Assembly (NCBI GenBank): GCA_017893485.1
Contig: CM030360.1
Coordinates: 146,983,249 to 147,047,248, forward strand
Length of the DNA: 64,000 nt
Direction of reading: 5' to 3'
Source: Hemerocallis citrina
Lineage: Eukaryota; Streptophyta; Magnoliopsida; Asparagales; Asphodelaceae
In this document: positions 12,234 through 23,916 of the stretch, in pieces
Position numbering within the stretch: the stretch's first letter is position 1
How the letters are laid out: each line of letters opens with the position of its first letter
Notes under the pieces: generated by a model
Database searches by the model: none
Seen by the model: only the letters and a program-made list of their open reading frames with translations
What the model was told of the DNA's origin: nothing
Made by a program: the position numbers and the translations under genes

Positions 12234-12659
12234 GGGTAATTATGGGTTAATGGGTAGTGGGTATGAATATGTAGTAATAGGTATACAAATGGGGTGGGTA
12301 TTGGGTAGGTTTCAAATGGGGATACAATCTATAGTGAATTCTATGGCTCCTAAAAATCTCCTTAGGTGTCAAAAATCATAATTTGGGAAAAATCACCACC
12401 AAAATCCATCGCATCACCAAAATGAATAATAATAATGAACGAGGCCAAGAAAATGAGAAATAGAACTCAAAATTGTGAAAACGACAAAACGACGAACAAA
12501 CAACACAAGGGCTCAAAATGAATAAAAAGAATATATATATTGAAAATAATCCAATAAGAAATTAAATGGGTTTGGGTTTTAGGAAAATACAATAACAAAT
12601 AAAATATACAATTTATGATTTTATTAAAAAAATACTAATAAAAAAAACAATACAACTAA

Positions 12660-12715
12660 CATTAATAATGATAATAATAATAATAATAATAACAGTAATA
12701 ATAATAAGAAAAATA
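12660..12715. repeat. (AAT)n microsatellite
   Basis: Runs of AAT/ATA trinucleotides interrupted by AACAGT. Confidence 0.85.
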
Positions 12716-13901
12716 ATAACAAAACTAGGAATTGTATTTCAGTATAAAATAATAGAAAATAGTTTCAATTTAAATTTATTGATCAAAAAATAGATTTTAA
12801 ATAGGAGATCCAATAAAATACATTTTGACAAGAGAATCTAAAAACCAGAAAAATAATTTGCGAAAATTTTTAAAATAACGAAAATACACAAAAATACATT
12901 TTTGGGAAAACAGGGATTACATTGACATACAAAATAAGCAACAATAAATAAAAACACAAATAGAAGAGAAACCCCCACCCAAATCGGTTGGAAGGACTTG
13001 CTAGCTCTTCCTTCTCCTTCCTTGTTCTCTCAAGAACAATCCCTAATGAACCCACTCTTTTTTTTTTTTTTTGATCTCTTTCTTTTCTTTTCTTCTCAAT
13101 TTTTCTAAGTAAAACAAGTAAAGGAGTAAAAGAAATTTGAAGGGAGAATGAAATGAGAGCGGGATGGAGAAAACACAAAATGAAAGAAGGCTTTTGCTCT
13201 TTGTTTTTGGCCTGAATAAGAGAGTTTGTGGTTAGAGAGAGAGCCACTTGTCTCTCTCTCTCTTGTGGCTCAAAACATTTGAGATCAATTTGCAAATCAA
13301 TATTGCAATCAACACCCTACTCATTTCTAACACTCCATTTTGATCATGAATGATGAATGATCAAAATAAGAGATATTTTCCCAAAATCACATACTACATG
13401 ATTTCGTACAAACGTTCGAAATCGATACGGTAGTCATACGTACATACATATATATATATACAGATAATTTTTATTAGTTAAAATTAATAATCTCTACCAA
13501 AAAATATTTTATTTCAGAAACAATAATAAAAATAATTTTATTATCGACTCGGAAGATTTCAGTACCAATTTGATATACTACAGATATATACAGACTGGTA
13601 TATATATATAAATAATGTTTATTAACTAAACCGAGTAATATCCACCAAAAATATTTCAATTCTGAAAATAAAAATAAAATAATAATTTTTAATATCAGGT
13701 CCGGATATTTCAGACATTTTCTAAAAAACATATTTTACAAGATTTTGTACAAGTGTACAAAACCGATACAATACATATATATACTTACTAGTATATATAT
13801 ACAAATAAGTTTTTATTAATAAAACTAGATAATTTCCATAAAAATAATTTAATTTTAAAAATAATAATTATTCAAATATAATATCCAACCGAGATATTTC
13901 A

Positions 13902-15290
13902 TTAAACTCCCTGAAAACTGTGGGGTTTGAAGCTCTATTAATCTCCTTAGAGTTACCATCATGGTGGTTGGTCACCTGCTGCATTTGTTTCTCCAAAACT
14001 GGCTCTAACTCATCTTTCTTTTCAGCCACATTTTGTTCAGCAATTTGTGCTTGTGGCTGCTCAATTTTTCTCCCGCTTCTTAGTGTTATTACTTTGACAT
14101 GCTCCATGGAATTGGTCACAGTGTTACTAGGTAAAGTTCCTGCTTTCCTCTCTGTAAGGATATTTGAAAGTTGACCAACATGAGCCTTAAGGTTGCGAAA
14201 TGAAGCCACATTATTTTGGATGCCAAATCTATCTTTTACATGTATTGCATGAACATCTCGTCAATGTCAGCTTCTTTTCTTGTTGTGGAAACTTTTGTGG
14301 TGTTCTAATTGCCCCTTAACTGTTGTTCCATAAAAAATTGGGGTGATTTCTCCATCGTGGATTATACGTGTTCGAATCAGGATTATTTTGTTTCTGAAAG
14401 TTGGACACATAATTTGCTTAGAATTTGGTTGAGTAAAATATTTTCTCACTTGGCAATTAATACTTGAGTGATTTTCTGCACAATAACCACAAATAATATT
14501 AGTTTATATAGCATTAACATTCATATTATCTAGTTGTTTTGATAAAGTAGCAATTTGTGCCTCCAGTTTGATAATAAGATCAAGCTAAAAAACTCCAGCC
14601 GCTTTTCTTGACATTGCTCTCTCCGAAGACCATTGGTAATTGTTAGACATCATCTCCTCTAAAAGTTCATAGGCCGCTTCATGAGTTTGCTGATAAGACC
14701 TCCTCCAGCTGTAACATCTATGATGGACCGATTTGTAACTCTCAAACCACTACAGAATGTTTGGACTTGCGGCCATTTCGGAAGTTCAAGATGATGACAC
14801 TTTCTCAGTAAATCTGTATACCTCTCTCACGCCTCATACAAAGACTCAGTTTCAAACTGAGTGAATGTGGTATTGTCATTCCTCAACTTCGTTGTCTTTA
14901 CCGGAGGGAACAACTTAGCGATAAATTTTTGTGCTAATCCCTCCCAAATAGTGATGACACCGGGTGGTAGAGAATTTAACCAAACCTTCGCCTTATCTCT
15001 GAGTGAAAAGGGAAAGACTCTCAAACGGATAGTATCATTGGACACTCCATTGTGCTTGAAAGTGTCTTAAAATTCTAAAAAGTTTGAATGTGAAGATTAA
15101 GGTCTTCATGCAACTGTCCCCTAAATTGAACAATATGTTGAATCGTTTAAATGATCGTCAGTTTAATCTCAAAATTGTTAGCTTCTAGATATTGCTCCAT
15201 TAACCGAGGGCATAACATAGCCTCTCAAAGCCTTAATTTTCCTTTCCATTACCCTCGTTTGACATTGCGATATAATTTTATGTCCTGAAA
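13902..15290 (-). pseudogene. Athila-like gag, frameshifted and truncated
   Basis: Reading leftwards, the capsid block at 14827-15045 contains LRVFPFSLRDKAKVWLNSLP, FIAKLFPP and ESLYEA, which are hallmark Athila-type gag motifs. A zinc knuckle CGYCAENHSSINC (CX2CX3HX4C, typical of this group) lies near 14450-14490. The block at 13930-14209 contains FRNLKAHVGQLSNIL, LPSNT and ITLRSGRKI, which normally precede the protease. Frames change between blocks, so several frameshifts are present. The coding sequence stops at TVFREF, directly where LTR unit (iii) begins, so the element was broken there by insertion or recombination. Confidence 0.8.
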
Positions 15291-15397
15291 TATAGCTTTT
15301 AAATAATAGAAAAACTAATCAAACCTATCTTTCTAAACAAAATAAAATCTAAATTAGTAACAAACTAGCTAATATCAATATCAATAAAAAAATAATT

Positions 15398-15423
15398 AGC
15401 CCCCGACAAGGGCACCAAAAACT
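15398..15423 (-). other. Primer-binding region of the Athila-like element
   Basis: Directly inside the LTR the minus strand reads AGTTTTTGGTGCCCTTGTCG. It matches the leader that follows the 5' LTR in Athila-type elements, where tRNA priming of minus-strand DNA begins. Confidence 0.6.
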
Positions 15424-16871
15424 TGATGAAATAATTTGCAAGCTCACAAAATCTCAACAAGTAGTATAGTTTAATAGAAAAGAGTGTCGAACCCATAAGG
15501 ACTGATTATTTTATTGAGTATCGAAATTCACCAGATTGACTACTATTTGGAGAATCGAAATTTTGATAAAAACATCAATTAAATTAAATTAAACTAAACT
15601 AATTTAAAAAATGAAATCCAAAATTTAGGGTTTATTAATAGCAAAATTAACTTTAGGGCTTTTGATTTCACCTAGTTAATCCCTCACAATTCATAATTTT
15701 AATGAAACAAAAAACTTTATTCTGCTAAGTTGTAGACCAAAATCCCCTAATTATTAAAGGTTTTCTCTCGCATAACACCAAACATATCCCTAACTAATAA
15801 ATCGTCACATCTCTGTGCGAATTTAATTATTTGAAGATTCATTAAGTTCTATGGATTTCACTATAGTCACATTAATCGTGGTAAATAATCTCTAATTTCG
15901 CTCAATCATTGTTGTTTAATTATATAATTCTAAATCACTAGTTATCTCTTGGCATCCCCCATGATTCAATAAATCAAACAATAGTTGGTCAGACAATTGT
16001 ACACATTAAGAACAAAAATTAAACACATAACCATGGAAAAGTAGAAGAATAAAATAACATGAAATTCGAATTGTGTTTCAAAACTAGGCTACATCAAAGC
16101 CCTAGAAATGTAAAATTAGTTCATGATAAATTTGCAACTAATAAACATCTTATTGGATGCATAATAAAAAAATCAAAAAAAAGATAAGAAAGAACTCGTT
16201 TTGTTGTTTTTGCTCGAAGCCGCAAATAAAGTCTCCGGCTTCTACTTTATAAAAAAAACTTGGCAGCAAAATTAAACTTCGACAGCAAAAAAATGCAGTC
16301 CCGGCCTCTCTGTTCTCGAGTCCTGTGCAACCCCTTCCCTTTTCTCAAAGTCTTGTGATTGATTTTATAGGGAGGAGGGTTGTTATATAAATATGATTGA
16401 TAAGTTTTAAGTGGATAATTAGTTAAAACTCAAAAGATTAAGATTAATCTTATAAATTTTACAACTATTTGACCACTAATCCTTATCCACTCCCAAGTAA
16501 GTCCGGCCTTTCTTTATTTTTAAATTTTTTTATTACACAATTTTATTCCACCCGCTAATTGACCATATATTTTCGTTGGTTCTTCAAAGGGCCAATTTGT
16601 AAAAATGTGTATTTGAGCGTTCGAATTTTTCCGAAATCTTCACATAAAATCAATCTAAATTTAAAATTCCTTATCCTTGTTTTCTTCCTTGATTGTACCA
16701 AAATACCCACCTTTTACACTTATCTATCTCATTCTTTCAAAAAACAAACAAATAAATAAAAATAAGTGGAAAAAGATAAAATATAAAGAAATAAACGAAA
16801 ACTTGCAACTTTAATAGCAACTTTAATACGTAAAAAGAGTAATAAAAGTCATGTAAAATTTACACTCATCA
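15424..16871 (-). repeat. 5' LTR of the Athila-like element
   Basis: The 1448-bp unit has inverted termini: in element orientation it starts TGATGAGTGTAAATTTTAC and ends AAATTATTTCATCA. A TATA box lies at 16361-16370. No second copy is in the window. Confidence 0.75.
16361..16370 (-). promoter_or_regulatory. TATA box of the Athila-like LTR
   Basis: The minus strand reads CTATAAAATC between a purine/pyrimidine-rich upstream stretch and the downstream leader. Confidence 0.45.
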
Positions 16872-17024
16872 CAGTCGACTGTCATTTCCTCTTGACTTTG
16901 GTCTTAAATAACACTTGACTACCTAAATAAGCAGTCGACCGCAACCTACCTCGATTCACATTTGATTTGTTTAAATACATTTGTAACTCCCATTTTTTAT
17001 TGTACGAAATTGTATTCTTTCACA

Positions 17025-17238
17025 CATTGTATTCTTGTAAATTCTACTTTTAATGCACTCTTATTCTTTATCTTGAATATGAGTTGCATTTCTCTTATTT
17101 TAATTCCTTTTGAACCCGTCCTAAGCCCAACCCAACCCAATATTAGTATTATCATTTTATTTAATCTTGAGCCCAGCCATTGAAGCCCATACTGCTATTA
17201 GATTTTCTTTGGATACCCAATTAAACCCATTAACCCAT
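17025..17238 (+). repeat. Dispersed repeat, copy 2
   Basis: Nearly identical to 4263-4484 and in the same orientation. Here it is preceded by TGTAACTCCC and TGTATTCTTTCACACATTGT, which could be LTR-type termination sequence. Downstream the two copies diverge near 17238. Confidence 0.75.
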
Positions 17239-18102
17239 ATTCAAAAAAAAAAGTTTCCTCTTATCTGCTTATTGACCAGATCATCAAATCCCTCACGTTC
17301 TCCCTCAAATCTCTCTCACACTCCCCTTCACTAATCCTAACCACCCCCATTAATTCCCCGAGTTTCTCTCTCCCGATTCTTATCCCAACAGTAAAAACTC
17401 CAACCTCTTCATCTTCTTCTGTATACAAACCCCAAAACCCCCATTACTGTTCAAAACCTCCAAACCCCAACTCTTCTTTCCCTCTACAGTGCAACCCCCC
17501 TCATCTTCCTCCTCTGATATCTCCGCCGATGCTCCTCTCTTCGACCTCCATCCCCACCAATCACTGCCATCCCCATTTTCTTCTCGCATCCCATCGCATC
17601 CCCTATGCTGTCCCCCGTTGCGACCTTCGAACCCATCTACCCTCATCCTCGTGACCCCCAGCACCACTCCACCCTAGCCCCCTAGTCCTCGACTGCTCGA
17701 CCTCGCCACCCTCCAACCTCAGTAGAACCCATCGAAGCCTCCATCCCCGTCGAGCCGCGCTGTCATCCTCTCTGATCGCCTCCTTCCTTTATTCCCTTCC
17801 CGAAACAGAGCACGCCGCTGCCGACCACCGACCCTCCTCTTCCACCTCCTCTACCATCGACCTCCCCCACCGAACCACCCATTACTACCTCCTCGTCTTC
17901 CGCCTCCGCAGCAGAGTGACCACCACTGCCCGTAGCAGCTGACGCTGTCTCCCAACTCCGGCAACGTCGTTCTCACCATTGCTGCTTGCTGTGTGGCCCC
18001 CTTGTTGTGTTGTTGTCTTGGTTGTGCGTGCATTGCACGTATAGTTGCTGCTCTCACATGTATTGCTGTCGTGTAGTTTGCATGTACATCGTTGCTCTGG
18101 AA
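17239..18102. other. Pyrimidine-rich, GC-richer stretch without a recognisable gene
   Basis: The plus strand is strongly C/T-rich (for example CTCTCTCACACTCCCC), and it is more GC-rich than its neighbours from about 17450 to 17960. Open frames on both strands are short and low in complexity (Ser/Pro-rich plus, Gly/Glu-rich minus). It could be the 5' leader and first coding part of a captured or decayed gene. It ends abruptly at the copia fragment. Confidence 0.4.
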
Positions 18103-18129
18103 AATAAGTTAGATGAATCAGGACAAGTT
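18103..18129 (+). repeat. 27-bp inverted repeat, left junction
   Basis: Begins AATAAGTTAGATG and ends GGACAAGTT. Its exact reverse complement is at 20030-20056. Together they bound the flipped copia segment. Confidence 0.9.
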
Positions 18130-19490
18130 GTTAGGAACAAAGCTAGACTAGTTGCTCAAGGGTATAATCAAGAAGAAGGCATAGATTTTGATGAAACATA
18201 TGCTCCTGTTGCTAGATTAGAATCAATCTGTATCTTATTATCTTTTGCATGTTTTATGAATTTTACACTCTTTCAAATGGATGTTAAAAGTGCTTTCCTT
18301 AATGGATTTATAAAGGAAGATGTTTATGTTAAGCAACCACCAGGTTTCGAACATGAATAATTCCCAAACCACGTCTTTAAATTGAAAAAGGCTTTATACG
18401 GTCTTAAACAAGCACCACGTGCTTGGTATGACCGATTGAAGACTTTTCTTTTAGAAACGAGGTTTTGAAATAGGTAAAGTAGACACTACTTTGTTTATTG
18501 GGAGAATTAAGACAGATATTTTGATCATACAAATATATGTAGATGACATAATTTTTTGTTCTAGTAATAGTAATCTATGTCAAGAGTTTGCTAACACCAT
18601 GAAAAACGAGTTTGAGATGAGTCACATGGGTGAACTCAATTATTTCTTTAGGACTACAAATTAAGCAGTCACATAATGACATATTTATTAATCAAGAAAA
18701 ATATGCTAAGGAATTACTCAAACGGTTTAACATGGATAGCACGAGTAGTAAGACCACACCTATGGCTACTACCACTACCCTTGACAAAGATGAATTAGGT
18801 AAGAGTGTCGATCAAAAAATCTATCAAGGTATGATTGGCTCACTCTTATATATAACTGCTAGTAGACCTAACATTATGTTTAGTGTATGTTTGTGTGCTA
18901 GATATCAGTCGAGTCCTAAAGAGTCTCACTTAAAAGCTGTGAAACAGATTTTAAGATATATTAAAGGCACGTCTGAGTATGGTCTATTTTATCCACGCAC
19001 TGATAATTTTCAACTTTTGTCTTATAACGATGCGGATTTTGCCGGTAGTAAAACTGACCGCAAGAGCACTAGTAGGACATGTCACTTTTTGGGACATTCA
19101 CTAGTCTCTTGGTGTAGTAAAATACAAAATTCAGTATCCCTATCTACTACAGATGATGAATATATCACTGCAAGTTTGGCTTGTGCCCAAATTTTGTGGA
19201 TGAAACAAACCCTATTAGACTATGATATTTCATTTGAAAAACCTGTTATAATGTGTGACAATATCAGTGCCATTAACTTATCTAAAAATCCTGTTCAACA
19301 CTCACGTATGAAACAGATTGATATTCGACATCATTTTCTACGTGATCATGTTTTCAAGAGAGCTATTTCTTTAGACTTTATTTCTACTGATAAACAAGTA
19401 GCAGATATCTTTACTAAACCACTTAAGGAAGACACATTTATCACCTTAAGGAGAAAACTAGGGATTTATAGTTTTCATGATGTTTCTTGA
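18103..19490 (+). pseudogene. Copia reverse transcriptase (C-terminal) and RNase H, inverted half
   Basis: This is the 3' half of copia pol, on the plus strand. It starts within reverse transcriptase (KLDESGQV, then [20 protein letters not shown] and [10 protein letters not shown]). A stop follows PPGFEHE at 18358. [20 protein letters not shown] follows in frame, then a frameshift near 18465 and the catalytic YVDD at about 18537. A further frameshift near 18650 leads to the intact 18660-19490 segment. RNase H shows DADFAG, STTDDEY (the usual glutamate in TTEAEY is replaced), CDNISAI and DIRHHFLRD, and ends TKPLKED to a stop at 19488-19490. It continues into LTR sequence after about 65 bp. Confidence 0.9.
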
Positions 19491-19553
19491 ATTTTTCTCT
19501 GGATAGTCGACTTACAAGTATTTTTCAGTCGACTGCCAAGTATCAACACAATG

Positions 19554-20029
19554 CAAAGTTTGTTATGTTATTTCTCATATATTGCAGGTGGTATCAAAGT
19601 TTATCATGTATGATACACAAAGGCCTCAAAGCAAATTGATCAAGCAAGTCACAATGTTCTAAAGCTGAAGAATGATCTAGCAAAGCTTCATACAAAGACA
19701 ATGTCTAAAGCTTCACTTAAGACTCAAGACTTAAGTCAGGACCAAAGCTTAAATGTCTTATATTTTGTGTCTTGTAAAAACAAATGTGATTTTTCTTTGT
19801 TGAGTCTTAGATTGATGTACAGCATTGTCACACACACACACACTCACACATAATTTTATAACTGTGTTTTACAAAAGCTAAAGGTCGAAACAGCTGGAAC
19901 TAGATCAGCTATTGAGTACCAGTCGACTGTTGTTAAGGACCAGTCGACTGAATCTGTACAAAACTGTCTGATCTTCTTCAAACTCTGTCCAGTCGACTCA
20001 TAATGGCAACCCAGTGGACTATTGTTAAG
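19554..20029 (+). repeat. Truncated 3' LTR of the copia element (inverted)
   Basis: About 475 bp, matching the reverse complement of about 29745-30230 in the 5' LTR, including TTTCTCATATATTGCAGG, the (CA)n tract near 19832 and several AGTCGACT motifs. The remaining ~1 kb of LTR is missing; it ends at the inversion junction. Confidence 0.85.
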
Positions 20030-20056
20030 AACTTGTCCTGATTCATCTAACTTATT
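20030..20056 (-). repeat. 27-bp inverted repeat, right junction
   Basis: Reverse complement of 18103-18129. It is the last recognisable reverse transcriptase coding sequence (KLDESGQV) of the minus-strand half. Confidence 0.9.
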
Positions 20057-21266
20057 CTTGAATACCCATTTGGTACCAATTATAGTATGATCAGGAGGTC
20101 GTGGAACTAAATCCCATACATCATTCCTTATAAATTGGTTTAACTCATCTTGCATGACATTCATCCAAAACTCATTCTCACAACCTTCTTGTATATTCTT
20201 CGGCTCAAAATCCGACAAGAAAGTTGTGTGAAAGAGAACATGTTAACATGTGATCTTGTCTGAATACCATGTAAAATGTCACCAATTATTAAGTCATGAG
20301 GATGATCTCTAACTTCAACAATAGATTTTGGTAAAGTTGGAGACATCACAACAGGATCAGTCGACTTGACCAGTCCGTCAGCCGAATGATTCACATCAGT
20401 CGACTTGACTTCCTTATAAGTCGACTTATCCTCAAGGCTAGTTTGCTTTAAAGATGTAATTACTTTATTTAAAGCTGATGAATTAGGTTCATCATCTTCA
20501 ATTAAAGTCGATGAAGACAGAGATTCATCAAATGCAACATGCATGGATTCTTCAATAGTCATTGTTGACTTGTTGAAGATCCTATATGCCTTACTCCTAT
20601 TTGAGTATCCTATAAAGATACCCTCATTAGATCTAGGATCAAATTTATCTAAATTATCCTTAGTGTTCAGAATAAAACACTTACATCTAAATATTTTGAA
20701 GTAAGAGACCTTAGGAATTCTATCAAAAAATAGCTCATAACATGTTTTCTTTAGCTTAGGCCTAATCAAAATGCTATTTAAAACATAACAAGATATAGCA
20801 ACGGCGTCAGCCCAAAAATACTTAGGTAAATTACTTTCGACAAACATGGTACGTGCACATTCTTGCAAAGTCCTATTCTTCCTTTCAACCACTCCATTGT
20901 GTGATGAATCTCTAGTAAATGCAAACGAATGATTTATACCATTCTTGTTGCAATATTCTACAAACGTTTCATTTTCAAATTCTCCACCATGATCACTTCT
21001 AATAGTGACTATGGTTAGAGACTTTTGATTTTGAATTCGTTTACAAAAATTAGCAAATTCTACAAACGCATCATTCTTATGTTTTAAAAAGAAAGTCCAA
21101 GTGAACCGTGAAAAAATTGTCTACTAAAACAAAAACATATTTACTTTTATTTAAAGAAGCAACTCTAGTAGGGCCAAATAAATTCATGTGGATTAATTCG
21201 AGCGGCCTACTAGTAGAAATTACTTCTTTTGTTTTAAAAGTTGATTTAATTTGTTTACCTAGTTGA

Positions 21267-21271
21267 CATGC
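21267..21271. repeat. Target-site duplication CATGC, left
   Basis: Matches 26363-26367 and flanks the solo LTR exactly. Confidence 0.9.
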
Positions 21272-23916
21272 TGTAGCGCCCCGATTTCCATATACTGGGA
21301 AAACTGAGACACGAGGCAAGACCTTTTCTTCAATTAGTCACAATACACAGAAAAAACAGGAGAATTTAAAACTTTTTATTCAACACCCAATGTATTACAA
21401 GTCTGAATATTATACAACTGCAATACATTACAATAGAGTTACAATATTACCTTTATGTTCCCAAGTATTACAACTTTCAACATCTTACATCAGAGTACAA
21501 GGAATGAAGAACAACACTTGGTAACTCTCACTTGAGTACTTCTCAACTAATAGATAATCCACATACATGTTACAGCGGAACTAACATGACATTAACTCCT
21601 TGCTTTCCTTCCCTTGAATCCTCCTGAATCTCGCCCTTGTACTTCGGCGATCCAGTACCTATGGAAGTGGGGACATCAGTATTCATTGATGCTTAAAGGT
21701 TGATAACAAAGCAGCGAATCTCCCAAACAACATACAAAACATGACAATGGTGTTGGTGTAGTTTAAGTATTCGTGAGTGCTATGACTAGACTCTAATACG
21801 ATATTTAACTAGAACTAGGATGCTCCTATTCTAATGTCAGCAAGTCTCCGAAGCAACATGCAGCCCATACTACATGCGACCCTTCTCAAGCCGTTTTTCC
21901 ATATATAGGAATTTGAACCCGCGTTATGAATTCTAATTGTACACAACTTGTTCCTGACAGATACAACGTGACTGATGAGGTTGCAGACGTGGTCAAGTCC
22001 CACTAATGCAGTCCGCCAGTGGTGTCCATGTTGCCACTGCTACCCGGCTCACCGGACCTCACTCAAAAACCTGACGAACCCTCGGGGTTACTGCCAACAG
22101 GGGAGCCCCCTGGTCGGACCGTAGTCCATAGCCTGTTCGCCCTCTTGGCATAGGACCCGACGGAGTTCCGGGGTCCATTCCCCTAGCTCCGCCCGCCTTA
22201 TCATGGCACTTCAGGAATTAACAATCAAGATACGCAACCCATGTTCCCAACTCGTGAGAAGGCACCCTGCGTATCCCTTTGACAGGAAGGTATAACCCAA
22301 TAACACCACCTAAGGCTTGCCTCAAGGGACAAGTCGGTCGTAAGGCGCCCCCTACAACCAACTCCTCTCTTTTCGGCAAGGGTCTAAGTAAATGATCTTT
22401 ATAAGTCATTACCTTAATGATGTCCCTGATCCGAACAATCCTAGGGATGACAATATTATAAACACAACATGCTAGGCCTTAAATTAGACTTCGCAAGACA
22501 ACTCTACTAGGCTGCTCAACCTAGACTTATCAGAACACCTCAGGATCCGGTTCCTGGCCCATCGATCCAAGACCCCGGCCATGCGAACATACATGCATAC
22601 CGCTACCCTGAACTTGGATTTCGTTTATACTCCGATCCTTGATCAACCTACACTGGTTAAGATCTGACGGTACACAAGGAGTGACTCCTCCACAGTTCCT
22701 TAGGGGTAAGAAAACATATGTCTTGATGGTCGATAACCCTAGGGTAGTAATATTACCCTAGATGAGCACAACAACTGTGTACTAACTAATAAGCTATATA
22801 CGGGTAACTAACTACATATGAGCCAATAAGCTACGTATGATGACAACGTACATACCAGCCAAATAAGCCGCGTATGAGACTAACGGCTATGCACGGGCCG
22901 GTCGAGCCACGTACGAGACAACTATATGCAAACAACCATACAGGTAATCAAACCTAAAAGCAACCAAACGTGTATACTAGAAAACTCGATCTTCTATCAT
23001 TAGAAGCAACAGAAGAATCTACTAATAGTCTATGATAGGCATTTACCCATGAGAAGCCCAAAAGCGACTTAATAACCTTTATCGAACTAACTATTACTAA
23101 TGATCTTTCTAATCCTTTTTACCCTTACGGATGGGGAATGTCCCCATGGCATGGTCAATTTCAATTAGGACCTCCCACAACTAGAGTCCATGGGTTCTTT
23201 TCAAAGTTGACTAGGACAACCTGGAACATACGTCCTCTTCCTTATTTAACTAGGATGCCACCCTATGCCCCTCAAGCATGTATGGCTCCTTACTAACATT
23301 AACTAGCACAAGGTAGTCGTCACTACCATTTCAACATGATTCTTTCCTTATTACTTCAACCTATAGCACTTCAAGTATGACATACAATTGTAAGCATCTA
23401 CCTACAACAACTAGTCATGGTATATAACATAACCATCAACCCACAACACTCCTAAGTACAAATATGATTTAAGCATGTGCTTATATCAAGCTTAAGCATG
23501 AGTAATCACTATGATCTAAACATGAAGTTTACTATAGTCAAGCATAAGTTACAACTTGAGCGTGAATACTTACTACTTAGAGTATATATCTCTACTACCC
23601 CCTTAAGCATGGATCTTCATTACTCAACATGGTTAATCATCACAACCCAAGAATGGATATATAATTAGCATTAACCTACAATATTCCTAAGCATGAATTA
23701 TAACTCCTACAACATTCTAAGCATGGTAGATTAATTCCTACCTTAATCTATACATGGCATTTGTTAAACATGAGTATCTTCCAACTCGATCTTGAACCAT
23801 ATTTAGGCACGAACATACACTACTTACGCATGGATATAATCTAAGCATGAATGTCTACTAACTAAGTATGAATATCATTATGCATGAGCATCTACTAACT
23901 TAAGCATGAATATTGA

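Larger units (their letters stand above)
8160..13901 (-). mobile_element. Long LTR unit (iii), about 5.7 kb
   Basis: It runs from TGTCACGCCCC to GAGATATTTCA. In element orientation it begins TGAAATATCTCGG, close to the TGTAATATCCCGG of the solo LTR at 21272-26362. A shared block (CCCCCACC followed by TTGGAAGGACTTGCTAGC) lies at 12970-13010, matching 25565-25605. It carries short tandem repeats (8690-9290) and a foldback insertion (10661-11607). The flanks (TTGAC and TTAAA) do not form a target duplication, and the right flank is gag of an Athila-like element. Confidence 0.6.
13902..16871 (-). mobile_element. Athila-like Ty3/gypsy element, LTR plus gag
   Basis: On the minus strand the order is LTR (16871 to 15424), primer-binding region with TTTTTGGTGCCCTTGTCGGG, then gag (about 15290 to 13902). 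That leader resembles the TTTGGCGCCGTTGCCGGGG stretch typical of Athila-type elements. The gag is cut at about 13902, in the middle of a reading frame, by the end of LTR unit (iii). Protease, polymerase and 3' LTR are absent. Confidence 0.8.
20030..21271 (-). pseudogene. Copia integrase core to reverse transcriptase start
   Basis: Integrase inserts the DNA copy; reverse transcriptase makes it. From the right the frame resumes after the solo LTR with CQLGKQIKSTF. The catalytic-core motif reads LIHMNLFGP, where the first catalytic Asp (normally HMDLFGP) is Asn. SDHGGEFEN near 20990 and VVERKNRTLQE near 20880 keep the second Asp and the Glu. The C-terminal region has YFWADAVAISCYVLN and GIFIGYSN. 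The linker contains repeated KSTD words produced by AGTCGACT motifs. Reverse transcriptase begins EFWMNVMQDELNQF, then VPRPPDHTIIGTKWVFKNK, and stops at the inversion. Frameshifts lie near 21075 and 20200. Confidence 0.9.

Noticed and set aside
12100..12381. Gly/Arg-rich open frame
   Set aside because: Purine-rich low-complexity LTR leader; no motif and no homologous frame in other family members.
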